From NCBI GenBank assembly GCA_006384855.1, contig VCJN01000779.1, positions 248,001 through 312,000 of the forward strand: a stretch of DNA of 64,000 nucleotides, written 5' to 3'. Below, one piece after another: positions 9,228-18,443 of the stretch; position 1 is the first letter of the stretch; the number at the start of each line of letters is the position of its first letter. Under the pieces are notes generated by a model. That model saw nothing but the letters and a program-made list of their open reading frames with translations, made no database searches and was not told the DNA's origin. This DNA is from Tetraselmis striata. Taxonomy: Eukaryota; Chlorophyta; Chlorodendrophyceae; Chlorodendrales; Chlorodendraceae. Both the position numbers and the translations under genes were made by a program.

Positions 9228-9993
9228 CGTCGTCGAACAGCGCCATGCGGGTGGGCGCGTCCGACACGAGGGCGACCACGTCGGCGGGCTGCTCCCAGCG
9301 CGCGTCCTTGATCTCCCGGTCGCAGGTCTTGAGGGCGAAGTCCTCGGCGACCAGATCCGCCAGGAAGTAGACGTGCCTGTAATCCACGCCGTTGTTGCCC
9401 GTGAACGTCTCCTCGAAGCGGACCAGCTCCCCCGTGTCGCCGCGCGTCGCCAGCCTCACCTGGTCCCGGCGGATGCCCGTCTCCTCGTGCATCTCGCGCA
9501 GCGCGCAGTCGACGTCCGACTCGTTGCTGACGGCGCGGCGGCCCTTGGGGAACCCCCACTCGGGCTCGTCGCGGCCCCGGGTCGCGGCCAGCAGCCACGC
9601 GATGCTGGCGTCGGAGGCGTCCCCGTCGAACCGCACCCCCTGGCGCAGCCGATCGAACTTTTTGCGCGCGTTCTCGTACTCCGGGCGGCTCCTGGCCTTC
9701 GCGAACCCGCTCCACAGCATTTTCCACAGCCCCTCGAACTCCGTGCCCTCGATGGCGGCCCTCTCCGTCCGGGTCATGCCCTCGAACAGCTCCACCACGT
9801 AGGCCAGGTTGGCCAGGCTGTACTTCCCCCGCATGAACTCGACAAACGCGAACGAGTCCTTGCGCTGCACCATGAGAAAGCCCCCGGTGTCGGGGCGGCG
9901 GCAGATGATGCCGCAGCTGATGATGGGGTGGGCGCACTGCTTGAACACGTGCCCCCTGCCGCCGCAGTTGGCGCACACGACTCGGCGAGACAT
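9016..9993 (-). CDS. NUDIX hydrolase with CCHC zinc knuckle (mRNA-decapping type)
   Basis: 325 aa from the ATG at 9993. Residues 7-20 are a C-x2-C-x4-H-x4-C zinc knuckle (CANCGGRGHVFKQC). Residues 38-60 (FLMVQRKDSFAFVEFMRGKY) and the NUDIX box at 151-174, with R166-E167, E170-E171 and G173 in REMHEETG, match the giant-virus and asfarvirus decapping-type NUDIX proteins. These remove the m7G cap from host and viral mRNA and so drive turnover. The spacing between the first Gly and first Glu of the box is one residue longer than the usual consensus. The C-terminal 60 residues are a Pro-run tail, probably unstructured. Likely cytoplasmic, acting with the host decay machinery. The gene is divergent from the thioredoxin-fold gene. 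Confidence 0.9.
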   Translation of the reverse strand: MSRRVVCANCGGRGHVFKQCAHPIISCGIICRRPDTGGFLMVQRKDSFAFVEFMRGKYSLANLAYVVELFEGMTRTERAAIEGTEFEGLWKMLWSGFAKARSRPEYENARKKFDRLRQGVRFDGDASDASIAWLLAATRGRDEPEWGFPKGRRAVSNESDVDCALREMHEETGIRRDQVRLATRGDTGELVRFEETFTGNNGVDYRHVYFLADLVAEDFALKTCDREIKDARWEQPADVVALVSDAPTRMALFDDVMAHSAEDAPPLEPPPRTPATSLASAGAGGPSRPASPGLDDSPSPPPPPPPPPPPPAPGPESVAASGRGT

Positions 9994-10082
9994 TGCCCCT
10001 TTTTTATCCGTTAGCCAGAACCCCCCAGAATCCCTCGCGAGACAGCGACGCGCAATTTTTTCGCCCCCTGCAGGCAACCCAT

Positions 10083-10688
10083 ATGCAGCCGTTGCTCTTT
10101 TACAGCGACTCGTGCCCGCACTCGAGGCGCATCGTCGCCCGCCTCCAGCAGACGCCCGACGCGAACAAGGTGCTGCGGCTGGCGTGCGTGGACGGACAGA
10201 TCGAGCGCATCCCCGCCGAGATAGACCGCGTGCCCGCCCTCGTCGTGCCCACCAGCTCCGGGAACCGCGTGGTCTTCGACTCGGAGCTGTACGACTGGCT
10301 CAACAGCATCCTGCGCATGGACGACAGCAAGCGCCGCCAGGCGCCGACGCCGCAGGTGCCCCACCCCGCCATGCCGCCCCCGCAGCGCAACATGGACCAG
10401 CCGTTCCCGCCCACGATGTCCGCCCCGCACAGCGGCCCGCCCCAGGACTTCATGGACGACTCCGGCGCCTTCCTCACCGACTTTTCCGGCAACGACGCGG
10501 CGGACCACCTCTTCGCGGGCGCCGGGGAGGAGATACGGCTCAACTACGCCGGCGCCGGCGCGGACACGGGAGGCCGGCGGGGCGGAGAGGACGACGAGGC
10601 CCGCAACGCCGACGTCCTCAACCGGATGATGGCATCCCGGAACGAGGAGATCAGCAGCGTGTACGCCGACATCCCCCGGCCGATCTAG
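10083..10688 (+). CDS. Thioredoxin/glutaredoxin-fold protein with long C-terminal tail
   Basis: 201 aa from the ATG at 10083. The first 75 residues show a thioredoxin fold: MQPLLFYSDSCPHS with a CPHS active-site-like motif (C11, monothiol C-x-x-S) and a typical cis-proline loop (RVPALVV). The rest is Pro/Met/Gly-rich and acidic, probably disordered, with no second domain. Such thioredoxin-headed proteins with tails are common in giant-virus genomes and may be packaged or help disulfide formation in capsid proteins. With only one cysteine in the motif, a monothiol or purely structural role is likely. An A/T patch (CCTTTTTTATCC) lies in the shared intergenic with the NUDIX gene. Confidence 0.75.
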   Translation: MQPLLFYSDSCPHSRRIVARLQQTPDANKVLRLACVDGQIERIPAEIDRVPALVVPTSSGNRVVFDSELYDWLNSILRMDDSKRRQAPTPQVPHPAMPPPQRNMDQPFPPTMSAPHSGPPQDFMDDSGAFLTDFSGNDAADHLFAGAGEEIRLNYAGAGADTGGRRGGEDDEARNADVLNRMMASRNEEISSVYADIPRPI

Positions 10689-10710
10689 ATCTCGCGTGGG
10701 ACGAGGGGGA

Positions 10711-13700
10711 TCAGCACGCGTACATCGTGGGGACGGTGGTCCCGGGGCACACGCCGCCGGGCACGCACCGCGTCTCCTCCCCGAGGAGGTCCACCCCCTC
10801 CAGGGTGAGCCACGGCGCGGAGGGGTCGGCGGCGATTGCCCGCGTCCCGGACTGGGTCATCGGCCGGTACTCCAGCGCGCCGTCCGACACGTTGATCGCC
10901 TGCGCGCGCCCTCCCACGTCGTTGAACAGCACCGCGCGCCCGCTCTTGCGGTGGATCACGTACGACATGAACCATGAACTGGACAGGACCGGCAAAATCA
11001 CGCATTTGTGGCGGTTTTGCGTGTCCCGGGTCCACACCGGCCGGGGGGAGCCTTTCGCAATGAAGTTGTACGCCCCGTCGTACGCTCGAATGGCCAACTC
11101 CCCCTCCAGCATGTGGGGGTGCCCCTCGACGGGCCGCGACGAGTCGATATATATGCCGAACCTGGAAAGGTTCCTACCGTCCGGCGCCCCCGGAAGCGAG
11201 GCGAGGTCCACCGACCCGGCGCCCTCCTGGGAGATCACGGCCCCCGAAGAGGGCCACATGTACGCCGCGCGGCGCAGCGGGATCGCCGCCGCCTCCCTGC
11301 CCGCGTCCGCGCACCCCCCGCTCGGCGACCGGACCAGGCCCTCGCCGCACAGCGGCACGCACTCGGGGTTTCCGGGCAGGAACTCCGTCCCCGGGGGGCA
11401 GCTGCCGGGGGCCGCGCTGACCACGCGCCACCACGGCACCCCCGGCGCCCCGTCCGTGGCCCACGCGTCGCGCAAGAGCATCTCCGGCGTGAATCCGACC
11501 AGGTTCGGCCCCGAGCACGCCACCCCCGTCAGGTCCCCGAGGCCGCCGCGCATGTCCATCATGTCGGCGGTGAACTGGTAGTATCGCGGGTGGTGGAGGG
11601 CGACCCCGGACGGCGGAATCCACGAGCTCTCGACGCACTCGGGCCCCTGGAACATGTGCACCGCGTTGTCGGCGGTCCGGCGGATCGCTCTGGGGGCGCT
11701 CTTCAGCCGGAGCTGATCGTACGAGGGGGCATCGCCCAGCCCGCCGCGCAGCTCTTGGTACCCGCCCGCCGTGTACGGCTCTCCCGCGGGATGGATGTTC
11801 TCTCGCCGTTCGAAGTGCAGGCCCAGCGGCCCGAACCACCGGACCAACCACTGCGTGGCGGCGCGGGTCGCCACAGTGACCGTGGCGACCAGCGCCGCGC
11901 GGCCGACGTCGTACCCCTCCGGCAGGCCGCGCCGCTCCTCCGGTTCCGGGGAGGGGGCGTACGCCAGCGACATCCGCGTGACGCGCACGACGCGGCCGTC
12001 GCTCATCGTCACGCCCCCCGGCTTGAGCCACGCGTGCAGCAGCGTGTCGGCGTCCCCCGCGGTGTACCCCAGTCTGTCGCCCGAGTTGCGGGCCGCCCAG
12101 TCCGCCGTCAGCATCACCTCGACGCCGTCGCGGTCCTGAAAGGCCAGCACCCCGATGTTCGGGACGGAAAACGGGGGGGTATCTCCCCGCGCCCCCGCGA
12201 CGATCAGGCAGCGCCCAGTCCCGTCGCGATAGTAGCCTTCGTTGCAGTGCTTCTGATCGCACTTCCCGGACGGCCCGATCGTCAAGGTGCCGTTGACCGC
12301 GGAGCCGCACTCGTCGCCCTCGCTCGGGGGCGCGCTCGGGGGCGGCGCGCTCTGGGGCGGAGGAGACGGGGCGTCGTCGACGTGCGGCCACTCCAGCCCC
12401 ACGCGCTTCCACGTCTCGTACGTCCAAAACCCCGACTCCTCCGAGGGCCGGCCGTACGAGGACCCGGGCTCCACGCTCATCAGCTTGCACGGCCGCACGT
12501 TCTGGGTCTTGCCTGGCTTCGGGGTCGTGTACATGAACGCGTTGCAGGCGTCGTCGGCGTCGCAAAGCTCGGCGCACTCCGCCGCGCAGGACGCCGCCGC
12601 CCCCGAGCTCAGCGTCCCGGTCACCCGGTAGTCCGCCACCTTTTCGTACCCGGTGACCTGGGCGCCAGACGCGCACGCGGCCGGCACGGGCTCGGGCGCC
12701 TCCTCGGCCGGCGGCGGCGGAGGCTGCGCCTGCCCCGGGGCCGGCTCCCAGTCCAGCCGCGGCCGCTTCCACGTCGCCGCCCGCCGCGACGCGGTCACCT
12801 GGTTGGCGACGTACGAGAAGCGGGACCCCGGCTCCGGGGCCATCAGCTTGCACGGCGGCTGCGTCAGGAAGGCGTCGCCCACCGGCTCGAGGTACGTGAA
12901 CGCCGAGCACGGGGTGTCCGAGGCGTCGCACAGCGCCGCGCACTCGGCGGCGCAGCCCGCATACACCTGTCCGCCGCGGTAGACAGTGCCCGTCTCCGAC
13001 GCCTCCGGCGCGCCGATGGGCGTCGTGTCCACCTCGAACTCGCCCACCCGGTCGTAGCCCGCCGCCTGGTCCGCGCCGCCGCCCTCGCACAGGTCCGGGC
13101 GTCGGTCGCTGACGCAGTCCCCCGCGGCGTCGCGGGTGTGCCACGCGGGGCACAGCGGCTTGCACCGCGAGCCCACCCGCTCGAAGCCGTGCCTGCACGT
13201 CCCCGAGGGCACGCACTCGCCGGACGCGTACTCGCCCAAGAAGTGGTCGTCGGTGACGCAGTCCTGCCCCTCGTTGAGCCACTCGTCGGTCACCGCGCAC
13301 ACGCCGCTCTGGTACCGCTTCCGGCGACCGTCCTGCGTCCCGCACTCGTCGCCCTCGTTGTTCCACACGCACTGTTCCGTGTCCATGTCGTAATAAGATC
13401 CCTCGTCCGGGCACATATACACGCACTCCGTGCCGTCGTCGCTGAGCTGGAAGCCGTCGAAGCACGCCAGATCGCAGTCGTCGGGGAAGCGCTGGCCGTT
13501 ATCCGCCGGGAAGCATCGCATCTGGCAAGTGCCGTTGAAGATCACCACCCGCTTTCCATAGCCGTTGGCCGCCCTGGGCCCGCACTCAGAATGTACATTC
13601 AAGCACCTGCCGCCGTACACGTACCCGGTGATCCCGTCGCCCGCCATGCACGGCGTTCCGTCTTCGATTTGCGACCCCGTCCCCGTCCCCGTCTCCGTCT

Positions 13701-16128
13701 CCGTCTCCGTCTCCGTCTCCGTCTCCGTCTCCGGCGCCGTCTCCGTCACCGGCTCGATCGGGTCCAGCTCCAGGTCCGGTCCCGATTGCACACCTCGTCC
13801 GGGGAATTGCCTGAGAACGCACCCGCTGTCGATCTCCTGGTACCCGGTATTGCAGCGGAGGTCGGTGCACTGCCCGGACGCGCTCATGTGCATGGCTCCG
13901 TTGGGCACGCTCGAGTCCGGGCACACGCCGCCGGGGGGGACGCATTCGCCCTCGTACACGAAAGACCCGTCCGGACAAGAAGGCTCCGCCTCGCACGAAC
14001 GGCCGTCGGCGGACGGCACGAACCCCGGAGCGCACTGCATGGGATCCGCCGCCACGCACTCGCCGTACTCGTTGGCCGTCCGGACGCGGTTGTCGGCACC
14101 GGGAGGGCAGTCCGGACTTCGAGGCACGCACGCCGTCTCGGACCTGTTCATCACGTAGTCGGACGACCGGCACTCGCGCGCCTTTTCGCAGACGCCGCTC
14201 CCGTTCCGCACCATGAGCATGTCATGCACGTACAGCGGGTCGCAGGGGCGGTCCCGCGGCACGCACCCCTCGCTCAGCTGGCCGTCGAGAGGCACCAGCC
14301 CGTCAGCGCAGAAACCGCCGGACACGCAAACCCCCCTCTCGTTGCGCGAGTGGCTGATGCCGTTGATGTTAGGACACGGGTGGTCGGCGGGGACGCACCC
14401 ATCGGACGCGTTGCCGTCCAGGGGGACCAGCCCCTCTCGGCACCGATCCGTCTCCTCGCAGAAGCCGAGGTCGTTGCGGGACATTACGAAGTCGCTGCTG
14501 ACGTGCTCGCAGCTGTCCCGGGGGACGCACCCGCGGCCGTAGTCGCCGTCCATGGGCACGTGGGCGGCGTCGGCGCAGGCCGCGGGCTCGCAGCGCACGG
14601 CGCCGTCGGGGGACGTCTGGTACGCGTACTGCACCGAGTCGTGCTGCCCCGCGCACGCGGCGCCCACCTCCACCGTCGGCAGGCAGTCCACCCTCCCGCC
14701 GCCCACGTCGTGCCACAGGTGGGGCCGGGCGTCGGACTCCGGCTTGGCGTCCGGACACTCCTCTCCGATGGTCTTGCACGGCGTCTCGAGGTCGGGGCCG
14801 TAAAAGCCCGTCCCGTCCGCCACGCACTCCTCCAGCGCCATGCACGCGACGGGCTGCCCCATGCCCGCCACCGCCCGCAGGCCGGCGTAGTTGGACCGCC
14901 ACTCCAGGCGCTGGCCGCGCGCGAGGTCGGGCGGCGCGTGGCACGGGTCCCCGGGCCTCCGGCAGCCGGCCCGACCGTAGCCGTCCGCCACCCACGCCAT
15001 GCCGTCCACGCACGCCTCCATCGGCCGGCACACCCCGGATTCGCTGTCGCGCTCGTACGCCCTGCCGGTGGACGCGTCCGGCTCGCAGGGGTGGGAGAAC
15101 GGGACGCACCCGTTGGATACGGCGTCTCCGTCCAGCGCCACGTACCCGTCGGCGCACCGCAAGGGGACCGTCGGCACGCACTCCCCGGTCCCGGACCGCC
15201 GCAGGACCACGTTGCGCACGGGGTCGTTCGGCGGGTCGCACGGGTGGTCGAACGGCACGCAGTCGTTTCCGTCCTGGCCGTCCAGCGGGACAAACCCCGG
15301 GAGGAGACACTCGTCGGACGGCTCGCAGAAGCCGGAGTTCTCGTTCAGAACCCACTTGCGGTGGGGGTGGGGGTGGCGCGGTCTGCACTCGGTGAAGAGG
15401 GGGATGCAGCCGCGGGACCAGTTGTTCTCGTTGACGACGTGTCCATCCACGCACTCCTGGATCGGGGCGCAGGACCCGTCGTCCTGGCGCTCCTGCAGCC
15501 GGTTGTCGGTCGTCGGCAGGCACGGGACCGGAGAGCACGCGTCGCCCACGAGCTCGAACCCGGGCACGCACTCGTCGGAGTACTCGCACCCTCCCGTTTC
15601 CGTCCGGTACATGTAGCGGTGGTTCTGCGGCTCGCAGTCGACCGGGGTGCACTCTCCCGTGGCGTCGTCCTCGCGGTGGTTGGGGTGACACGGTATGTCG
15701 ACGGAGACGGTCTTGTGCGAGAGGGGGGCGGTGTCGGTGTCGCCCTCGCCGTACTCGTTCCTGTACACGGCGAGCGTCAGCGTGTGCGGGCCGACGGGGA
15801 GCGGCTGGACGTAGTCCTCCGTGTGTATGTACCGCTGCTCCCACTCGCCGTCGATGAAGAGGTATATGCGCCCCTCTCCCTCGGTGACGGACCACCGGAC
15901 GTGCGCCGCCAGCGGATACGCCACCGCGTCGAACGAGGCGACGGTCTTGTAGTTGACGTCGTCCAGGAAGCCGACGGATTCCGGCTCGGACTCGAAGCCG
16001 TCGCGGCTCCGCCGCGTTTGTATCAGTGCTTGTCTTTTGTTACAACACGGCGCTATCGCGGCTATCAGCAGCAGCAACAGCGTCGCGGCGATGACGACCG
16101 CGACCGTCACCGAAACACGCGCGCGCAT
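10711..16128 (-). CDS. Membrane-anchored giant cysteine-rich protein with two PAN-like domains
   Basis: 1805 aa from the ATG at 16128. Residues 6-28 (SVTVAVVIAATLLLLLIAAI) are a signal anchor followed by CC. Residues about 150-900 are a long series of roughly 40-residue cysteine modules with recurring LVPLDG, GCVP and HPC-type steps. Near residue 800-815 is a run of ETET repeats. Two PAN/Apple-like domains follow at about 1020-1120 and 1160-1240 (AECAALCDASDTPCSAFTY and AECAELCDADDACNAFMY, each with CKLM). PAN domains bind proteins or sugars, so this looks like a virion-surface adhesin. The last ~500 residues are less cysteine-rich. A smaller cysteine-rich relative lies at 28163-29413. Confidence 0.8.
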   Translation of the reverse strand: MRARVSVTVAVVIAATLLLLLIAAIAPCCNKRQALIQTRRSRDGFESEPESVGFLDDVNYKTVASFDAVAYPLAAHVRWSVTEGEGRIYLFIDGEWEQRYIHTEDYVQPLPVGPHTLTLAVYRNEYGEGDTDTAPLSHKTVSVDIPCHPNHREDDATGECTPVDCEPQNHRYMYRTETGGCEYSDECVPGFELVGDACSPVPCLPTTDNRLQERQDDGSCAPIQECVDGHVVNENNWSRGCIPLFTECRPRHPHPHRKWVLNENSGFCEPSDECLLPGFVPLDGQDGNDCVPFDHPCDPPNDPVRNVVLRRSGTGECVPTVPLRCADGYVALDGDAVSNGCVPFSHPCEPDASTGRAYERDSESGVCRPMEACVDGMAWVADGYGRAGCRRPGDPCHAPPDLARGQRLEWRSNYAGLRAVAGMGQPVACMALEECVADGTGFYGPDLETPCKTIGEECPDAKPESDARPHLWHDVGGGRVDCLPTVEVGAACAGQHDSVQYAYQTSPDGAVRCEPAACADAAHVPMDGDYGRGCVPRDSCEHVSSDFVMSRNDLGFCEETDRCREGLVPLDGNASDGCVPADHPCPNINGISHSRNERGVCVSGGFCADGLVPLDGQLSEGCVPRDRPCDPLYVHDMLMVRNGSGVCEKARECRSSDYVMNRSETACVPRSPDCPPGADNRVRTANEYGECVAADPMQCAPGFVPSADGRSCEAEPSCPDGSFVYEGECVPPGGVCPDSSVPNGAMHMSASGQCTDLRCNTGYQEIDSGCVLRQFPGRGVQSGPDLELDPIEPVTETAPETETETETETETETGTGTGSQIEDGTPCMAGDGITGYVYGGRCLNVHSECGPRAANGYGKRVVIFNGTCQMRCFPADNGQRFPDDCDLACFDGFQLSDDGTECVYMCPDEGSYYDMDTEQCVWNNEGDECGTQDGRRKRYQSGVCAVTDEWLNEGQDCVTDDHFLGEYASGECVPSGTCRHGFERVGSRCKPLCPAWHTRDAAGDCVSDRRPDLCEGGGADQAAGYDRVGEFEVDTTPIGAPEASETGTVYRGGQVYAGCAAECAALCDASDTPCSAFTYLEPVGDAFLTQPPCKLMAPEPGSRFSYVANQVTASRRAATWKRPRLDWEPAPGQAQPPPPPAEEAPEPVPAACASGAQVTGYEKVADYRVTGTLSSGAAASCAAECAELCDADDACNAFMYTTPKPGKTQNVRPCKLMSVEPGSSYGRPSEESGFWTYETWKRVGLEWPHVDDAPSPPPQSAPPPSAPPSEGDECGSAVNGTLTIGPSGKCDQKHCNEGYYRDGTGRCLIVAGARGDTPPFSVPNIGVLAFQDRDGVEVMLTADWAARNSGDRLGYTAGDADTLLHAWLKPGGVTMSDGRVVRVTRMSLAYAPSPEPEERRGLPEGYDVGRAALVATVTVATRAATQWLVRWFGPLGLHFERRENIHPAGEPYTAGGYQELRGGLGDAPSYDQLRLKSAPRAIRRTADNAVHMFQGPECVESSWIPPSGVALHHPRYYQFTADMMDMRGGLGDLTGVACSGPNLVGFTPEMLLRDAWATDGAPGVPWWRVVSAAPGSCPPGTEFLPGNPECVPLCGEGLVRSPSGGCADAGREAAAIPLRRAAYMWPSSGAVISQEGAGSVDLASLPGAPDGRNLSRFGIYIDSSRPVEGHPHMLEGELAIRAYDGAYNFIAKGSPRPVWTRDTQNRHKCVILPVLSSSWFMSYVIHRKSGRAVLFNDVGGRAQAINVSDGALEYRPMTQSGTRAIAADPSAPWLTLEGVDLLGEETRCVPGGVCPGTTVPTMYAC
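13678..13732. repeat. GTCTCC hexanucleotide array encoding Glu-Thr repeats
   Basis: About nine hexamers in phase with the giant cysteine-rich gene encode an ET/GT linker between the cysteine modules and the PAN-like domains. It probably acts as a flexible or O-glycosylated spacer. Confidence 0.8.
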
Positions 16129-16150
16129 TTCTTGACTCGGGTCTCAGAAA

Positions 16151-16489
16151 TTATGGCTCCATCTCCACGTCGCCGCCGCCGCCGCCGCCCCGCACCTCCA
16201 CGACGAGCGCGTCGACCTGGTGGAGCCACCCGCCGTCCGTCCACTCGTTGACGGGGACCAGCGTCTCGTCCAGGTCGCACTCCCCGAAGTCGTAGTCGTC
16301 GCGCCACCACACGAAGACGCGGCCGATGCGCCCCCGGAGCTCCGGGGCGGCGCCGCACAGGTACCGCTCGAAATCGACCGGACGCAGGTAGATCTTGGTG
16401 TCGTCCCGGATCTCGCGCCAGGCGCCGCTGACGATCCCGGTCTCCAGAAAGGCCGGCATGTCGACGTCGGGAACCAGCAGGATCTGCAT
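16151..16489 (-). CDS. Hypothetical small protein, 112 aa
   Basis: The ATG at 16489 (MQILLVPDVDMPAFLE) is preferred to an in-frame ATG at 16507. The protein is acidic, contains several Trp (VFVWWRDDYDFGE, VNEWTDGGW) and ends in a Gly run, VRGGGGGGDVEME. No membrane segment, no cysteine pattern. It appears to be a compact beta-rich protein of unknown role. It starts divergently 60 bases from the next gene. Confidence 0.6.
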   Translation of the reverse strand: MQILLVPDVDMPAFLETGIVSGAWREIRDDTKIYLRPVDFERYLCGAAPELRGRIGRVFVWWRDDYDFGECDLDETLVPVNEWTDGGWLHQVDALVVEVRGGGGGGDVEMEP

Positions 16490-16548
16490 TGCTTGACCCC
16501 GTTGCAAAGAAACTTCTCGTCGTTTACGTACAGTACGTACACTCAGAC

Positions 16549-17550
16549 ATGGAATCGCAGTACACCGTGTACGAGTACTGGAACAGCGGCGAATGCATCC
16601 CTCCGTACACGCCCGCCGGCAACTGGGCGTACGCCTCCCGTGACAAGCCGCAGCCGCTGCAGAAGGTCAGATGGAAGGGGGTCGTGCAGAAATGCATGAC
16701 ACAAGAAGAAGCCGAGGGGTTGCGCGGCGCCTGCGTGGTGATCTTCCTGTTCAGCGGAGACTGCGAACCGGAGGAGGCCGTGATGCATGCCTTTTACAAT
16801 AAGCGACGTGACAAGGTGTTCATCGCCACCATGGACAGCAATCCCAGATCGAAATGCGACAATGGCAAGCTAGGCAAATTACACCATCATTACAAGCAGG
16901 TTGTCAACAACGAGAACTTGCACCGTTTCCTTCTATATGCCCATAAACGAAAAACGGTGGTGTTCGCCATCCACCCGCAGGGCGCCCACGGGACGCACGT
17001 CGAGGACGTGTACTCGAACTGCATTGATATGGGGGCGACGGTGGTGGAGGGGTGGCGCCGGTCGGACGACACGATGCAGCTGTTGCTGTACCGAGTGGAG
17101 AAATCGAGCTCTGGCGCGGCGGGGGGAGGGGGGCGGCCCCGAGGGCGCGCCGGCGCCCCGCGCCAGTTCCGGATCCCGCGCGGGGCGAAAAAGCTGACCG
17201 TCGCCGCGCTGAGAAAGCTCGCTTTCACGATCCGCAAGGTCGGGCCGGCGTACATGACGCACACGCGCCCCCTGGAGGCGTTCGTGCTCGACGACGAAGG
17301 CCGCGGGCGCAGGTACACGCTCCTGTTCTCCGGGTCCGCCGTCAGGGACACGGGGCAGGGGCAGCTGGCGTACGAAACCGACTTCGTCGCCTCTCGGAAG
17401 CGTCAAGAGAAGGGGGAGCTGCTGTTTCTGGTCGCGCTCGGGAAGGAGCGCGGGTCGCAGGCGTGGGAGGAGCTCGCGGTCCAGGTGTGCGACGGGAACG
17501 TGCTCTCGCTCTCGTGCATGGGGGGGAACACGCTGTACGTGGCGCCGTAG
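16549..17550 (+). CDS. Hypothetical two-part protein, 333 aa
   Basis: ATG at 16549 (MESQYTVYEYWNSGECIPPY). The first ~180 residues have noticeably lower GC codons than the genome average; a Gly/Arg linker (AAGGGGRPRGRAG) around residue 190 leads to a GC-rich, basic C-terminal half. The N-terminal half contains a stretch VVFAIHPQGAHGTHVEDVYSNC. No membrane segment. The composition change at the linker suggests that two segments of different origin were joined. Function not recognised. Confidence 0.65.
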   Translation: MESQYTVYEYWNSGECIPPYTPAGNWAYASRDKPQPLQKVRWKGVVQKCMTQEEAEGLRGACVVIFLFSGDCEPEEAVMHAFYNKRRDKVFIATMDSNPRSKCDNGKLGKLHHHYKQVVNNENLHRFLLYAHKRKTVVFAIHPQGAHGTHVEDVYSNCIDMGATVVEGWRRSDDTMQLLLYRVEKSSSGAAGGGGRPRGRAGAPRQFRIPRGAKKLTVAALRKLAFTIRKVGPAYMTHTRPLEAFVLDDEGRGRRYTLLFSGSAVRDTGQGQLAYETDFVASRKRQEKGELLFLVALGKERGSQAWEELAVQVCDGNVLSLSCMGGNTLYVAP

Positions 17551-17679
17551 TGTTCGCGCCCGCCTTGTACCCGGGTACATTTCAATCCCGACAAATCATG
17601 CGTTTTCGTTTCGCCCGCCCACATGATAGATTTCGCACCGCCAATCCCCGCCAGAATAACGTCTACGGTACGCCCCCGC

Positions 17680-17830
17680 CAATTTTACGCGGAAAAAAGC
17701 CGTCCCTTGCAAAGCGCGGGAATTTTCGTCGAAGGATATCCCACGTCACGGTCAATTTTACGCGGGAAAAAGCCGTCCCCTTGCAAAGCGCGGGATTTTT
17801 CGTCAATTTTACGCGGGGAAAGCCGTCCCG
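17680..17830. repeat. Three dispersed direct repeats with AATTTTACGCGG core
   Basis: Copies start at 17680, 17754 and 17805; the first two share a further stretch (CTTGCAAAGCGCGGGA) and the third keeps GCCGTCCC. A diverged fourth copy lies at 18070. Spacing is irregular (74, 51 and 265 bases), so this is not a simple tandem array. Confidence 0.8.
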
Positions 17831-17883
17831 AGCGGCGCGTGGGATCCGTCCAACCGCCGCCGCCGCCCTTAACGGTCCCTCGC

Positions 17884-18062
17884 TTTCGGTACGTCAGGGT
17901 GACTTTCGCGAGGGTACCCGTCCCGAGTGGACGTGTGGACCCGCGAACCGTCGCCCGGATGACAACTTTCGGTACGTCAGGGCGACTTTCGCGAGGGTAC
18001 CCGTCCCGAGTGGACGTGTGGACCAGCCAACCGTCGCCCGGATGACAACTTTCGGTACGTCA
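17884..18062. repeat. 83-bp tandem repeat, two full units and a partial third
   Basis: Units begin TTTCGGTACGTCAGGG at 17884 and 17967, with the first 13 bases again at 18050. The two full units differ at only a few positions. The unit contains the inner sequence GGGTACCC and ends in GGATGACAAC. Confidence 0.9.
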
Positions 18063-18351
18063 CGTTCAGATTTTACGCGGGAAAGTCGGACGGTATCGCA
18101 GCGAAAGATACGCACGTCGCGTTCAATTATACGCTGAGAGCTGTCACGAACGGACGTGTGAGATCCGTCATCCGCCTCCCCGCACATCGTAGGATATGCC
18201 ACGTCATGATAAGTTTCACGTGGCAGGAAACTTTCACGGGAGGATGTTGTGGACCAAGAGTTCGGCCGGACAGCACAAGAGAGAGAGAGAGAGAGAGTCG
18301 CCGTCACGCTCTGGTCGCCGATACGGGAACCGGCCTCGCCGATTTCGAGGG

Positions 18352-18360
18352 AATAAATAT
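18352..18360 (+). promoter_or_regulatory. TATA-like element for the ankyrin-like gene
   Basis: AATAAATAT stands out in GC-rich DNA 84 bases before the ATG at 18444. TATA-like sites at similar distance occur before other genes here (32152, 42591, 56339). Confidence 0.45.
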
Positions 18361-18443
18361 CCGGCCGCGAGACCGCCACAGACACACAACTCCCTCATTT
18401 CTCTCGACTCCGACCGCTTTCCTCTGGACGCGCGAACGCCGAC

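Larger units (their letters stand above)
17551..18443. other. 893-bp gene-free block of short repeats
   Basis: No convincing gene is seen. The block contains four copies of a motif AATTTTACGCGG followed by A-rich sequence and GCCGTCCC (near 17680, 17754, 17805 and, diverged, 18070), and two full tandem 83-bp units plus the start of a third (17884-18062). An (AG)n run lies at 18278-18297. This is the largest non-coding stretch in the window and could be a regulatory hub, an origin-type region or the remains of repeat expansion. Confidence 0.75.

Noticed and set aside
11008..16251. Long plus-strand frame opposite the cysteine-rich giant gene
   Set aside because: Antisense shadow without domain-like composition; the minus frame has a signal anchor, cysteine modules and PAN-like domains.
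17680..18062. CRISPR-like array
   Set aside because: Repeats are long, tandem or irregularly spaced, without unique spacers of equal size.
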